Positions 20,119 through 28,260 of a DNA stretch of 64,000 bases are shown in pieces. The stretch comes from Streptomyces hilarionis (lineage in GTDB: Bacteria; Actinomycetota; Actinomycetes; Streptomycetales; Streptomycetaceae), in assembly GCF_024539675.1 (NCBI RefSeq), contig NZ_JAHHIT010000002.1, positions 1-64,000 on the forward strand, given 5' to 3'. Under the pieces are notes generated by a model, which worked only from the letters and a program-made list of their open reading frames with translations, made no database searches and was not told the origin of the DNA. Made by a program: the position numbers and the translations under genes. The stretch's first letter is position 1. Each line of letters begins with the position of its first letter.

Positions 20119-20745
20119 TCAGTCCAGCCAGTGGTGGCGGCCGATGCTGATGAGCCGCATCTGGCGCGTCGCGAGCAGGCTCACCCGCTCGCGGTCCTCC
20201 GGCGAGGCCTCCAGCGCCTCCAGGAACAGCGAGGCCGTGATGAGCATCTGGTCGACGTAGAGGTGCGCGAGCATCAGGAGGTCGTCGTCGCTCCACCCCC
20301 GCGCCTGCGCGTCCTTGGCCAGCTCGGCCTTCACCTCGTCGGCGAAGCGGCCCAGTTGGTCGCGGATCGCCTCCCGGACGGGCTGAACCCCGCCATGTCG
20401 TTCCCGGGCGATGAAACGGACGTGTGCGGGGTACGCGGTGACGTGACCGGCTATCAACTCGACAGCGCGCTCGATGCGTTCGCCGCTGGACTCGGCGGAC
20501 GTCACCGTGGTCCGGATCATCGGGTGCAGGCTGCCCAGCGCCTCCTCGACCAGGGCCACGCCGAGATCCGCGGTGGAGCGGAAGTGGCGGTAGAAGGCGG
20601 TCGGGGCGACCCCGACGGCGCGGGTGACCTCGCGCAGACCCAGGCTGCTCAGGCTCTGCTCCTCCAGCAGCGCCAGCGCCGCGTCCATGAGGGCCTGCCG
20701 GGTCTTCTGCTTCTGGGCCTGCCGGACGCCGAGAGTGTGACTCAT
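20119..20745 (-). CDS. TetR-family transcriptional regulator (FabR/DesT-like)
   Basis: 208 residues. The N-terminal helix-turn-helix (TRQALMDAALALLEEQSLSSLGLREVTRAVGVAPTAFYRHF) is typical of TetR. The AFYRHFRSTADLG and VRFIARERHGG segments resemble fatty-acid regulators of the FabR/DesT kind. It probably represses itself and the divergent small membrane genes: a palindrome covers its own start region (20752-20764) and a second inverted repeat lies by the divergent promoter (20811-20838). The ligand is unknown; acyl-CoA is possible by analogy. Confidence 0.88.
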   Translation of the reverse strand: MSHTLGVRQAQKQKTRQALMDAALALLEEQSLSSLGLREVTRAVGVAPTAFYRHFRSTADLGVALVEEALGSLHPMIRTTVTSAESSGERIERAVELIAGHVTAYPAHVRFIARERHGGVQPVREAIRDQLGRFADEVKAELAKDAQARGWSDDDLLMLAHLYVDQMLITASLFLEALEASPEDRERVSLLATRQMRLISIGRHHWLD

Positions 20746-20751
20746 GTCATC

Positions 20752-20838
20752 CAGTTAACAACTGTTCTCCGGAATTGAAAAGCCGGGGAACGCGCTAGAC
20801 TCAAGAGTCAGTGAACAAGTGTAACCACAAGTGTTCAC
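20752..20838. promoter_or_regulatory. Divergent promoter with two candidate TetR operators
   Basis: CAGTT-aac-AACTG (20752-20764) lies just upstream of the tetR ATG. For the plus strand, TTGAAA (20775-20780) and TAGACT (20796-20801) form a -35/-10 pair with 15-nt spacing. GTGAACA (20811-20817) and TGTTCAC (20832-20838) form a second inverted repeat, with the octamer ACAAGTGT twice inside it (20815, 20827). Its position over the start site suits repression. AGTGAAC/TGTT half-sites recall DesT/FabR operators. Confidence 0.6.
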
Positions 20839-20867
20839 CCAAACTTCACGGAGGGGGATCCGATCCC

Positions 20868-21032
20868 ATGCTGTTCCTCGTCGCCGCACTGCTTCTGCTA
20901 GGCGTCGTCATGGGCACCGTCGCCCACGCGCCGTTCGCCTTCACCGCCGTCGCCGCCGCCGTGATCGCCGCCTGGCTCGGCATCTTCGCGCTCCGCGAGC
21001 GCCACGGCCGCCGGCACACCCCGACCCGCTGA
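20868..21032 (+). CDS. Small membrane protein, 54 residues
   Basis: Starts ATG 20868 behind GGAGGGG. It has two hydrophobic helices ([20 protein letters not shown] and [20 protein letters not shown]), ending in an Arg/His-rich tail ([12 protein letters not shown]). No known domain. It is the first gene behind the divergent TetR promoter and probably forms an operon with the DUF4190 gene 32 nt downstream. Confidence 0.75.
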   Translation: MLFLVAALLLLGVVMGTVAHAPFAFTAVAAAVIAAWLGIFALRERHGRRHTPTR

Positions 21033-21064
21033 CCGCCCCGCCCACCGACAGGAGTCGACCGACC

Positions 21065-21331
21065 ATGCAACTCACCGCACCGGCCACCCGCCGCACCGGA
21101 GTCCGCGACGCAGACGGCATGGCCGTCGCGTCGTTCATCCTCGGCCTGCTCGGCCTGCTCGTGCTCAACGTCTTCCTCGGCCCGGTCGCCATCGTCCTGG
21201 CGGCGGCGGCCCTGTGGCGTGGCACGGCCCGCCGCGGCCGCGCCTACCTCGGCCTCGCGCTGGGCGTCGCCGACCTGCTGGTCCTGGCCGCGTTCATGCA
21301 GGCGGACTCGACCATCTCCTGGAGCTTCTGA
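21065..21331 (+). CDS. DUF4190-like small membrane protein
   Basis: 88 residues from ATG 21065 (CAGGAG 10 nt upstream). The layout [37 protein letters not shown], with a second helix [20 protein letters not shown], matches the DUF4190 pattern of two membrane helices around a short loop. Likely under the same TetR regulator as its upstream neighbour. Function unknown. Confidence 0.75.
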   Translation: MQLTAPATRRTGVRDADGMAVASFILGLLGLLVLNVFLGPVAIVLAAAALWRGTARRGRAYLGLALGVADLLVLAAFMQADSTISWSF

Positions 21332-21374
21332 CCGCCGCGTCCACCTGGCATCGAGGCGCGCCGCCGCACCCCCG

Positions 21375-21380
21375 TAGAAT
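21375..21380 (+). promoter_or_regulatory. Candidate leaderless promoter -10 of the cysteine desulfurase
   Basis: TAGAAT lies 10 nt before ATG 21391, with no Shine-Dalgarno between. Transcription would start at or within a few nt of the ATG. Confidence 0.55.
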
Positions 21381-21390
21381 CGGGGCCACC

Positions 21391-22848
21391 ATGGCATACC
21401 TCGACCACGCCGCGACCACGCCGATGCTCCCCGAGGCGGTCGAGGCACTCACCGCGCACCTGGGCGTCACCGGCAACGCCTCCTCCCTGCACGCGGCCGG
21501 ACGACGGGCTCGCCGCACGGTCGAGGAAGCCCGTGAGGCGCTCGCCGAAGCGCTCGGAGCCCGCCCCAGCGAGGTCGTTCTCACCTCCGGCGGCACCGAG
21601 GCCGACAACCTCGCGGTCAAGGGCCTGTACTGGTCCCGGCGCGACGCGGACCCGGCCCGCACCCGGGTCCTGGCCAGCCCCGTCGAGCACCACGCGGTCC
21701 TCGACGCCGTGCACTGGCTGGGCGAGCACGAGGGCGCCACGATCGAGTACCTGCCGGTCGACTCCTACGGGAGGGTCCACCCCGACGCCCTGCGCGAGGC
21801 CCTCGCCCGCAACCCCCACGACGTCGCGCTGGCCACCGTCATGTGGGCGAACAACGAGATCGGCACGGTCCTGCCGGTCCGTGAACTGGCCGACGTCGCG
21901 GCCGAGTTCGGGGTGCCCCTGCACGCGGACGCCGTCCAGGCCTTCGGTCAGGTCCCCGTCGACTTCGCCGCCTCCGGCCTCGCCGCGATGACCGTCTCCG
22001 GCCACAAGATCGGGGGCCCCTACGGCATCGGCGCCCTCCTCCTCGGCCGTGAGCACACCCCCGTGCCCGTCCTGCACGGCGGCGGCCAGGAGCGCCATGT
22101 GCGCTCCGGCACCCTGGACGTCCCCGCGATCGCCGCGTTCGCCGTCGCCGGCAGCCTCGCCGCCGAGCAGCGCGAGTGGTTCGCCCGTGAGATCGGCGCC
22201 CTGCGGGACGGCCTGATCGACGCGGTCCGTGCCGCCGTGCCGGACGCGATCCTCGGCGGCGACCCCGTCGACCGGCTCCCGGCCAACGCCCACTTCACCT
22301 TCCCGGGCTGCGAGGGCGACTCCCTGCTGCTGCTGCTCGACGCGCAGGGCATCGAGTGCTCCACCGGTTCGGCCTGCACCGCGGGCGTCGCCCAGCCCAG
22401 CCACGTCCTGCTCGCCACCGGCGTCGACCCCGAGCTGGCCCGCGGCACCCTGCGCTTCTCGCTCGGCCACACCTCCACGCAGGCCGACGTCGAGGCGGTC
22501 GCCAAGGCCATCGGCCCCGCGGTGGAGCGGGCCCGGGCGGCGGGACGGGAACCGGTCAGGAATGGAGAAGCCCCGCCGGCCGCCCGGCCCCTAGCGTTGC
22601 GTACATGGCCACCACCGCTTCCACCACAGCCCGCACGAGCCTCGCGTCCGTCACCCTCGAGGTGGCCGACCCCGAGGCCGCCCGCCGCTTCTACCGCGCC
22701 TTCGGCGTGGACGCGCACGTACACCTGCGGGCGGCCGGGACGCACCCGACCGGATTCCGCGGCTTCACCCTCGCGCTCACGGTGTCCGGCCCGGCCACCG
22801 TCGACGCCTTCGTCGCCGCCGCCGTCGAGGCCGGCGCCACGGTGCTGA
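21391..22848 (+). CDS. Cysteine desulfurase (NifS/IscS type) with out-of-family C-terminal extension
   Basis: PLP enzyme taking sulfur from cysteine to an active-site persulfide. The core is complete: [22 protein letters not shown] lysine in [10 protein letters not shown] (K206), and catalytic C329 in [10 protein letters not shown]. Family similarity ends about residue 390 ([11 protein letters not shown]), the normal length, but the frame has no stop there. It continues 95 codons (Pro/Ser/Arg-rich, no homology) to 22848, overlapping the next gene by 244 nt in another frame. A lost stop or a frameshift is likely. With mnmA at 24583 it should supply tRNA 2-thiouridine sulfur. Confidence 0.88.
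   Translation: MAYLDHAATTPMLPEAVEALTAHLGVTGNASSLHAAGRRARRTVEEAREALAEALGARPSEVVLTSGGTEADNLAVKGLYWSRRDADPARTRVLASPVEHHAVLDAVHWLGEHEGATIEYLPVDSYGRVHPDALREALARNPHDVALATVMWANNEIGTVLPVRELADVAAEFGVPLHADAVQAFGQVPVDFAASGLAAMTVSGHKIGGPYGIGALLLGREHTPVPVLHGGGQERHVRSGTLDVPAIAAFAVAGSLAAEQREWFAREIGALRDGLIDAVRAAVPDAILGGDPVDRLPANAHFTFPGCEGDSLLLLLDAQGIECSTGSACTAGVAQPSHVLLATGVDPELARGTLRFSLGHTSTQADVEAVAKAIGPAVERARAAGREPVRNGEAPPAARPLALRTWPPPLPPQPARASRPSPSRWPTPRPPAASTAPSAWTRTYTCGRPGRTRPDSAASPSRSRCPARPPSTPSSPPPSRPAPRC
22592..22597 (+). promoter_or_regulatory. Candidate leaderless promoter -10 of the VOC-family gene
   Basis: TAGCGT ends 7 nt before ATG 22605. It lies within the anomalous C-terminal extension of the upstream desulfurase frame. 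Confidence 0.55.
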
Positions 22849-23267
22849 AGCCCGCCGCCAAGTCGCTGTGGGGGTACGGCGGCGTCGTCCAGGCCCCCGA
22901 CGGGACGATCTGGAAGATCGCGACCTCCGCCAAGAAGGACACCGGACCCGCCACCCGCGAGATCGACGAGTTCGTCCTGCTGCTCGGCGTCGAGGACGTC
23001 AAGGCCACCAAGCAGTACTACGTGGGCCGGGGGCTGACCGTCGCCAAGAGCTTCGGCGGCAAGTACGCCGAGTTCGCCTCCGCGCCGGCCGGCGCCGTGA
23101 AGCTGGCCCTGTACAAGCGCACCGCGCTGGCCAAGGACCTCGGCGTCCCCGCCGACGGCTCCGGCCCGCGCGGCATCGTGCTCGGGAGCAGCGCCGGCGA
23201 CGCCTTCACCGACCCCGACGGGTTCGCCTGGGAGGCCGCCGCGCCGCCCGCCCCCACGCCGTCCTGA
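22605..23267 (+). CDS. VOC-family (glyoxalase/bleomycin-resistance-like) protein
   Basis: 220 residues from ATG 22605 ([20 protein letters not shown]). Two VOC-like beta-alpha-beta modules are seen: [23 protein letters not shown] with [18 protein letters not shown], and [22 protein letters not shown] with [12 protein letters not shown]. Such proteins bind metals or small molecules; the role here is unknown. No Shine-Dalgarno, but a TAGCGT box 7 nt upstream suggests a leaderless mRNA. Its 5' 244 nt are also covered by the open frame of the upstream desulfurase. Confidence 0.78.
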   Translation: MATTASTTARTSLASVTLEVADPEAARRFYRAFGVDAHVHLRAAGTHPTGFRGFTLALTVSGPATVDAFVAAAVEAGATVLKPAAKSLWGYGGVVQAPDGTIWKIATSAKKDTGPATREIDEFVLLLGVEDVKATKQYYVGRGLTVAKSFGGKYAEFASAPAGAVKLALYKRTALAKDLGVPADGSGPRGIVLGSSAGDAFTDPDGFAWEAAAPPAPTPS

Positions 23268-23323
23268 CGCCCGCTCCCGCACCCCGCACCGCCCCCGCAC
23301 CGCGCTCCTCGAGAGGAACCGCC

Positions 23324-23788
23324 ATGTCGTCCACGTCGTCGCCCGCCGAGAAGCACGAGGTCTTCACCGCAGAGGAGCGGGCCGCGATGAAGGAGCACGC
23401 GCGCGAGCAGAAGACGGCGGCGGCGCGCCGGGGGGCCTCCCGGGCGGACAAGGAGGCCGCGGCCGAGCGGGACGTCCTCGCGAAGATCGCCGAGATGCCG
23501 GAGGAGGACCGGGACCTCGCCGAGCGGATCCACGAGATCGTCAGGGCCGCGGCTCCCGGCCTCGCGCCGAAGCTCTGGTACGGGATGCCCGCGTACGCCG
23601 ACGACGGCAAGGTCGTCTGCCACTTCCAGGGCGCGCACAAGTTCACCTCCCGCTACGCCACCCTCGGCTTCGGCGACCGGGCGGCGCTCGACGAGGGCGC
23701 GATGTGGCCGACCGCCTACGCCGTCACGAAGCTGACCGCGGCCGACGAGGAGATCATCGCCGCCCTCGTGCGCCGGGCGGTGGGCTGA
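23324..23788 (+). CDS. DUF1801-like (YdhG family) protein
   Basis: 154 residues from ATG 23324 with GAGAGGAA upstream. The N-terminal third is a charged, helical Ala/Glu/Arg-rich segment (EERAAMKEHAREQKTAAARRG). The C-terminal part has the DUF1801 pattern PGLAPKLWYGMPAYADDGKVVCHFQGAHKF. Small cytosolic protein of unknown function. It follows the VOC gene by 56 nt. Confidence 0.75.
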   Translation: MSSTSSPAEKHEVFTAEERAAMKEHAREQKTAAARRGASRADKEAAAERDVLAKIAEMPEEDRDLAERIHEIVRAAAPGLAPKLWYGMPAYADDGKVVCHFQGAHKFTSRYATLGFGDRAALDEGAMWPTAYAVTKLTAADEEIIAALVRRAVG

Positions 23789-23839
23789 CGCCGGCCGGGG
23801 CACGCCCCACCGTGCGGGCCCGGCGGCCCTGTGCGGCCG

Positions 23840-24499
23840 TCAGGCGGTCGCGGCGTGCGCCCGCGTGACGAGCCGCAGATACCGGTCCCAGTCCCAGTGC
23901 TCGCCGGGATCGGTGTGATCGGTGCCCGGCACCTCCACGTGCCCGATGATGTGCTCGCGGTCCACGGGTATGCCGTAGCGCCGGCAGACCGCGGCCGCCA
24001 GCCGGGCGGACGCCGCGTACATCGCGTCCGTGAAGTCCTGCGGCCGGTCCACGAAGCCCTCGTGCTCGATGCCGACGCTGCGCTCGTTGTAGGAGCGGTT
24101 GCCCGCGTGGTACGCGACGTCGAGCTCGCGGACCATCTGCGTGACGCGACCGTCCTTGCCGACGATGTAGTGCGCGGCCGCCCTGTGCCCCGGGTCCTCG
24201 AACGCCTTCACCGCGCTGCCGAGGTCGCCCTGCGTGACATGGACGACGACCCGGTCGACGTCGTAGTCGTCCGGCCGGTCCGCCCAGCGGAAGTTCGCCT
24301 CGGACGCCGCCACCCACCGCGCGCCCCGAAAGTCCACCGCGCCCTCCACCCGCGCCTTGCGCACGCCCGGCAGGCGCCAGTACAGCCGCGCCAGCTCGTC
24401 CCGCGCGAGCACGCCCGTGCCGATGGCGGCCGCCGCCCCGCCGATCAGCAGCGCGCGCCGCCCGATGCGCCGGTCGGAGTCGCTCTTGCCGTCCCCCAT
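23840..24499 (-). CDS. N-acetylmuramoyl-L-alanine amidase (Amidase_2)
   Basis: 219 residues. A short Tat-like N-terminus ([23 protein letters not shown]) suggests export. The amidase domain has the zinc-binding pattern of family 2: [36 protein letters not shown] and [13 protein letters not shown]. It cleaves the lactyl-peptide bond of peptidoglycan. GGAAGGG precedes ATG 24499. The upstream gene on the other strand is mnmA, with a shared promoter region of about 83 nt. Confidence 0.92.
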   Translation of the reverse strand: MGDGKSDSDRRIGRRALLIGGAAAAIGTGVLARDELARLYWRLPGVRKARVEGAVDFRGARWVAASEANFRWADRPDDYDVDRVVVHVTQGDLGSAVKAFEDPGHRAAAHYIVGKDGRVTQMVRELDVAYHAGNRSYNERSVGIEHEGFVDRPQDFTDAMYAASARLAAAVCRRYGIPVDREHIIGHVEVPGTDHTDPGEHWDWDRYLRLVTRAHAATA

Positions 24500-24567
24500 G
24501 TCCGTGCCCTTCCTCGCCCCTCGAGATCGTCAACGGATACGCGCGGGCCCCGGTTCCCGGCGACCCG

Positions 24568-24573
24568 TACCCT
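24568..24573 (+). promoter_or_regulatory. Candidate promoter -10 of mnmA
   Basis: TACCCT lies 9 nt before ATG 24583, a leaderless-type spacing, although GGAAGGG in the gap could also act as a Shine-Dalgarno if transcription starts further up. Confidence 0.45.
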
Positions 24574-24582
24574 GGAAGGGTT

Positions 24583-25713
24583 ATGACTGAGACCTCGCCG
24601 CGCCCCCGCCCCCTTCGCGTACTCGCCGCCATGTCCGGCGGAGTGGACTCCGCCGTCGCCGCCGCCCGCGCCGCCGAAGCCGGCCACGACGTGACCGGCG
24701 TCCACCTCGCGCTCTCCGCGAACCCGCAGTCGTTCCGCACGGGCGCCCGGGGCTGCTGCACCATCGAGGACTCCCGTGACGCCCGCCGCGCCGCCGACGT
24801 CATCGGCATCCCGTTCTACGTGTGGGACCTCGCCGACCGCTTCCGCGAGGACGTCGTGGAGGACTTCGTCGCCGAGTACGAGGCCGGCCGCACGCCCAAC
24901 CCCTGCCTGCGCTGCAACGAGAAGATCAAGTTCGCCGCGCTCCTCGACAAGGCCCTCGCGCTGGGCTTCGACGCGGTGTGCACCGGCCACTACGCGAAGG
25001 TGGTCGTCGGCGAGGACGGCGTGCGCGAACTGCACCGCGCCTCCGACATGGCCAAGGACCAGAGTTACGTCCTCGGCGTGCTGGACGACCGCCAGCTCGC
25101 CCACGCGCTGTTCCCGCTCGGCGACACCGTGACGACGAAGGACGAGATCCGCGCGGAGGCCGAGCGCCGGGGCCTGGCGGTGGCCAAGAAGCCCGACTCC
25201 CACGACATCTGCTTCATCGCCGACGGCGACACCCAGGGCTTCCTCGCGAACCGCCTCGGCAAGGCGCAGGGCGACATCGTCGACGAGTCCGGCACGAAGG
25301 TCGGCACCCACGAGGGCGCGTACGGCTTCACCATCGGCCAGCGCAAGGGCCTGCGCATCGGCACCCCGGCCGCCGACGGCAAGCCCCGCTACGTCCTCGA
25401 CATCTCCCCGGTCGACAACACGGTGACCGTGGGCCCGGCCGCCGCCCTGGACGTGACCGGCCTGACGGCGATCCGGCCCCGCTGGTGCGGCGCCGCCCCG
25501 GCCGGCCCCGGCACCTACACGGCGCAACTGCGCGCCCACGGCGGCGAGACCGAGGTGAGCGCCGAACTCGTCGACGGCCGCCTGGAGGTCGCCTTCACCG
25601 AGCCGGTCCGGGGCGTGGCCCCCGGCCAGGCGATCGTGCTGTACGACGGCACGCGCGTGGTGGGCTCGGCGACGATCGCGTCCACGGTGCGCGCGGCGGC
25701 CCCGGTGGCCTGA
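24583..25713 (+). CDS. mnmA: tRNA-specific 2-thiouridylase MnmA
   Basis: Makes 2-thiouridine at wobble position 34 of tRNA using ATP and a persulfide sulfur. 376 residues. The PP-loop [13 protein letters not shown] is near residue 15. The two catalytic cysteines are C108 (NPCLRCN) and C210 (SHDICFI). The C-terminal beta-barrel starts after [12 protein letters not shown]. The cysteine desulfurase gene 3.2 kb upstream is the likely sulfur donor. The length and the motifs are normal for the family. Confidence 0.96.
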   Translation: MTETSPRPRPLRVLAAMSGGVDSAVAAARAAEAGHDVTGVHLALSANPQSFRTGARGCCTIEDSRDARRAADVIGIPFYVWDLADRFREDVVEDFVAEYEAGRTPNPCLRCNEKIKFAALLDKALALGFDAVCTGHYAKVVVGEDGVRELHRASDMAKDQSYVLGVLDDRQLAHALFPLGDTVTTKDEIRAEAERRGLAVAKKPDSHDICFIADGDTQGFLANRLGKAQGDIVDESGTKVGTHEGAYGFTIGQRKGLRIGTPAADGKPRYVLDISPVDNTVTVGPAAALDVTGLTAIRPRWCGAAPAGPGTYTAQLRAHGGETEVSAELVDGRLEVAFTEPVRGVAPGQAIVLYDGTRVVGSATIASTVRAAAPVA

Positions 25714-25716
25714 CCG

Positions 25717-26511
25717 TCAGTCGCGGCGGCCGCCGAAGAACTCCGCCAGCACCGGCGCGAGGACGGCCGGGTCGACCATGTGGGTCTGGCCCTCCAGCGT
25801 CCGGTACGCGCCGTCCGGGACCGCGTCCGCGACGGTGCGCACGGCCTCCTGGAGCCAGGGCGGACTGGCCCCGCCCGCGACGGCCAGCACCGGGACGCCG
25901 ACCGACGCCAGCCGTTTCCGGGGCGGCCGCCCGTCGCCCATGACCGCGTCGTCGTAGGCGAGGGTCGGCGCGACGGCCTCCATCCCCGCCCACATGGGCG
26001 AGCGCCGGGCGCCCTGGATCATCTCCTCGGCCAGCCCGGTCAGGCGCAGGAACAGCTCGACGGCGTCACCGCGCCGGTCCTGCGCGAGCGCCTCGGTGAG
26101 GTGCGCGGTGTACTCGGCGCGCCCCCGCGCGGCCTCGTCGTCGAGGGCGAACGGCGTCTCGTAGACGGCCACCCGGCTCACCGGCAGCCCGGCGGCCGCC
26201 GCCTCCAGCGCCAGGGCGCCGCCCGACGAGACGCCGTACAGCGCGGCCTCTCCGCCCACCGCCTCGATCAGCGCCGCCAGGTCCTCGACCTCGCGCCCGA
26301 CGGCGTACGGCGCCGTGTCACCGCTCTCGCCGCGGCCCCTGCGGTCGTACCGCACGGCGGTGAAGCCGTCCGCGAGCAGGCCGGCCAGGGGCGCCATGGT
26401 GCCGCCCGTGGACATCGCCCCGCTCACCAGGATGACCGCGGGGCCCCGGCCGGTGCTCTCGTACGCGAGTTCGGTGCCGTCGCGGGAAACAGTCTTCTTG
26501 TCCATGCTCAT
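25717..26511 (-). CDS. Alpha/beta-fold hydrolase
   Basis: 264 residues from ATG 26511 (ATG 26505 is an equal alternative). Alpha/beta hydrolase signatures: VILVSGAMSTGG, RYDRRGRGESGDT, nucleophile elbow GVSSGGALALE, and the final histidine in LEGQTHMVDP. The substrate is unknown; the short strand spacing resembles small esterases or haloperoxidase-like hydrolases. It lies 32 nt downstream of the DUF427 gene on the same strand and may be co-transcribed. Confidence 0.85.
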   Translation of the reverse strand: MSMDKKTVSRDGTELAYESTGRGPAVILVSGAMSTGGTMAPLAGLLADGFTAVRYDRRGRGESGDTAPYAVGREVEDLAALIEAVGGEAALYGVSSGGALALEAAAAGLPVSRVAVYETPFALDDEAARGRAEYTAHLTEALAQDRRGDAVELFLRLTGLAEEMIQGARRSPMWAGMEAVAPTLAYDDAVMGDGRPPRKRLASVGVPVLAVAGGASPPWLQEAVRTVADAVPDGAYRTLEGQTHMVDPAVLAPVLAEFFGGRRD

Positions 26512-26543
26512 GCAGACTGCCGCACGGCACCGCACTCATCGGC

Positions 26544-26882
26544 CTACGACACCTCCGTCGGCACGACTTCCACTTCGTAGAAGCAGAGATGGTCCTTGAT
26601 CTCGGCGACGTCCTCCTTCGGGTCGGGGTAGGCCCAGACGAGGTCCGCCGCGTCCGGGAGCGACCAGTAGGACGCCGTGCCCTTGAAGGGACAGAACGTG
26701 TGGGTGTCGGAGGGGGTGAGGAGGTCGAGCCGTACGTCCTCGGCGGGGATGTAGTACCGCACGGGACAGCCGGTCTCGCGCAGCGCGAGCGCCCGGTCGG
26801 TCTCGGCGAGCACGTGGTCCTCGTGGACGACCCTGATGCGCCGGTCGTCCCGCTCGATCGTGATCGTGTGTCCGTTGGCCAT
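26544..26882 (-). CDS. DUF427 protein
   Basis: 112 residues. The DUF427 pattern is clear: ALALRETGCPVRYYIPAEDV, then THTFCPFKGTASYWSL. The family forms a small beta-barrel of unknown function. Probably first gene of a two-gene minus-strand unit with the hydrolase, and divergent from the LOG-family gene (51 nt between starts). Confidence 0.88.
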   Translation of the reverse strand: MANGHTITIERDDRRIRVVHEDHVLAETDRALALRETGCPVRYYIPAEDVRLDLLTPSDTHTFCPFKGTASYWSLPDAADLVWAYPDPKEDVAEIKDHLCFYEVEVVPTEVS

Positions 26883-26920
26883 ACCGGAACAGCACGCGCG
26901 GGCCCCCGGTTCTTCCCGCG

Positions 26921-26926
26921 TACCGT
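26921..26926 (+). promoter_or_regulatory. Candidate leaderless promoter -10 of the LOG-family gene
   Basis: TACCGT lies 6 nt before ATG 26933 and no Shine-Dalgarno is present. Confidence 0.55.
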
Positions 26927-26932
26927 GGCCGC

Positions 26933-27472
26933 ATGCGTATCTGCGTCTTCCTCTCCGCCGCCGACCTCGACGACCGCTACACCGGCCCCGCGCGCGATTT
27001 CGCCGAACTCCTCGGCAAGGGCGGCCACACCCTGGTGTGGGGCGGTTCCGACGTCGGCCTGATGAAGGTGGTCGCCGACGGCGTGCAGGAGGCCGGCGGG
27101 CGGCTGTGCGGGGTGTCGGTGGGCTTCCTCGCGACCACCGCGCGGGCCGGGGCCGACGAGATGGTGATCGCGGCCGACCTCGCCGAGCGAAAGCGGCTGC
27201 TGCTGGAGAAGTCCGACGCCGTGGTGATCATGGTGGGCGGCACCGGAACCCTCGACGAGGCGACCGAGATCCTGGAGCTGAAGAAGCACGGACACACCGA
27301 CAAGCCGGTCGTCCTGCTGAACACCGCCGGCTTCTACGACGGGCTCAAGACGCAGTTCCGGCGCATGGAGGACGAGGGCTTCCTGCCCCGGCCCCTCGCC
27401 GACCTGGTGTTCTTCGCCGAGGAGCCGGTGGGCGCGCTGGCCTGGCTGGAGGAGAGCCAGGGCATCGGGTGA
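26933..27472 (+). CDS. LOG-family protein (cytokinin riboside 5'-monophosphate phosphoribohydrolase type)
   Basis: 179 residues. The LOG fold signatures are present: LVWGGSDVGLMKVVADGV and the active-site region MVGGTGTLDEATEIL, where most family members have PGGxGTxxE; here the leading proline is Met-Val. LOG enzymes release adenine-type bases from nucleotide monophosphates. The bacterial role is largely unknown. A C-terminal helix LGALAWLEE-type segment is normal. Confidence 0.85.
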   Translation: MRICVFLSAADLDDRYTGPARDFAELLGKGGHTLVWGGSDVGLMKVVADGVQEAGGRLCGVSVGFLATTARAGADEMVIAADLAERKRLLLEKSDAVVIMVGGTGTLDEATEILELKKHGHTDKPVVLLNTAGFYDGLKTQFRRMEDEGFLPRPLADLVFFAEEPVGALAWLEESQGIG

Positions 27473-27490
27473 CCCGGCGGTGATGCGAGC

Positions 27491-28189
27491 ATGGCGGGCA
27501 TGGCTACACATGTGATCACCGGAGCGGGCTCCGGCATCGGCGCGGCGGTCGCCCGTCGCCTGCACGCGCGCGGGGACGACCTCGTGCTGCACGCGCGCGA
27601 CGCGGGCCGTGCGAAGGAGCTGGCGGCGGTCTTCCCCGGCGCGCGCACGCTCGTCGGCGACCTGGCCGACCCCGACAAACTGAGCTGGGCCTTCTCCCAC
27701 CAGAGCCTCCCCGGCCGGGTGGACGGCCTGCTGCACGTCGCCGGGGTCGTCGACCTGGGCCCGGTGGGCGACCTGACCCCCAAGTCCTGGCGCCACCAGC
27801 TCAACGTCAACCTGATCGCCCCCGCCGAGCTGACCCGGCACTTCCTGCCCCAGCTGCGCGCGGCCCGCGGCCACGTGCTGTTCGTGAACTCCGGGGCGGG
27901 ACTGCGGGCGAGCGCCGAATGGTCCGCCCACGCCGCCTCCAAGCACGGTCTGAAGGCGCTCGCGGACTCCCTGCGCCAGGAGGAGCACGGCAACGGCGTC
28001 CGCGTCACCTCCGTCTACCCCGGCCGCACCGCCAGCCCCATGCAGGCGAAGGTGCACCAGCAGGAGGGCAAGGAGTACGACCCGGCGGAGTGGATCGACC
28101 CCGAGTCGGTGGCGACGACGATCCTCATGGCGCTCGACCTGCCGAGGGACGCGGAGGTCAACGACCTGACGGTGCGTCCGGGCGGCTGA
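27491..28189 (+). CDS. Short-chain dehydrogenase/reductase-like protein, catalytic Tyr replaced
   Basis: 232 residues from ATG 27491 (ATG 27500 gives a more usual start, MATHVITGAGSGIG). The nucleotide-binding motif TGAGSGIG and the LNVNLIAP helix are normal. In the active site, S134 and K151 are in place, but the position of the catalytic Tyr is H147 (HAASK in place of YxxxK). This suggests either altered chemistry or a non-catalytic SDR. It lies 18 nt after the LOG gene, so the two may be co-transcribed. Specificity unknown. Confidence 0.85.
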   Translation: MAGMATHVITGAGSGIGAAVARRLHARGDDLVLHARDAGRAKELAAVFPGARTLVGDLADPDKLSWAFSHQSLPGRVDGLLHVAGVVDLGPVGDLTPKSWRHQLNVNLIAPAELTRHFLPQLRAARGHVLFVNSGAGLRASAEWSAHAASKHGLKALADSLRQEEHGNGVRVTSVYPGRTASPMQAKVHQQEGKEYDPAEWIDPESVATTILMALDLPRDAEVNDLTVRPGG

Positions 28190-28248
28190 CCCCCGCCCTC
28201 CCGGGCCCGGGAGACCCCGCGGGGGAGAAAGGCGCCGGCGCGGCTACG

Positions 28249-28254
28249 TAGGCT
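28249..28254 (+). promoter_or_regulatory. Candidate leaderless promoter -10 of the methionine-synthase-like gene
   Basis: TAGGCT ends 6 nt before GTG 28261, without a Shine-Dalgarno in between. Confidence 0.5.
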
Positions 28255-28260
28255 TCACCC

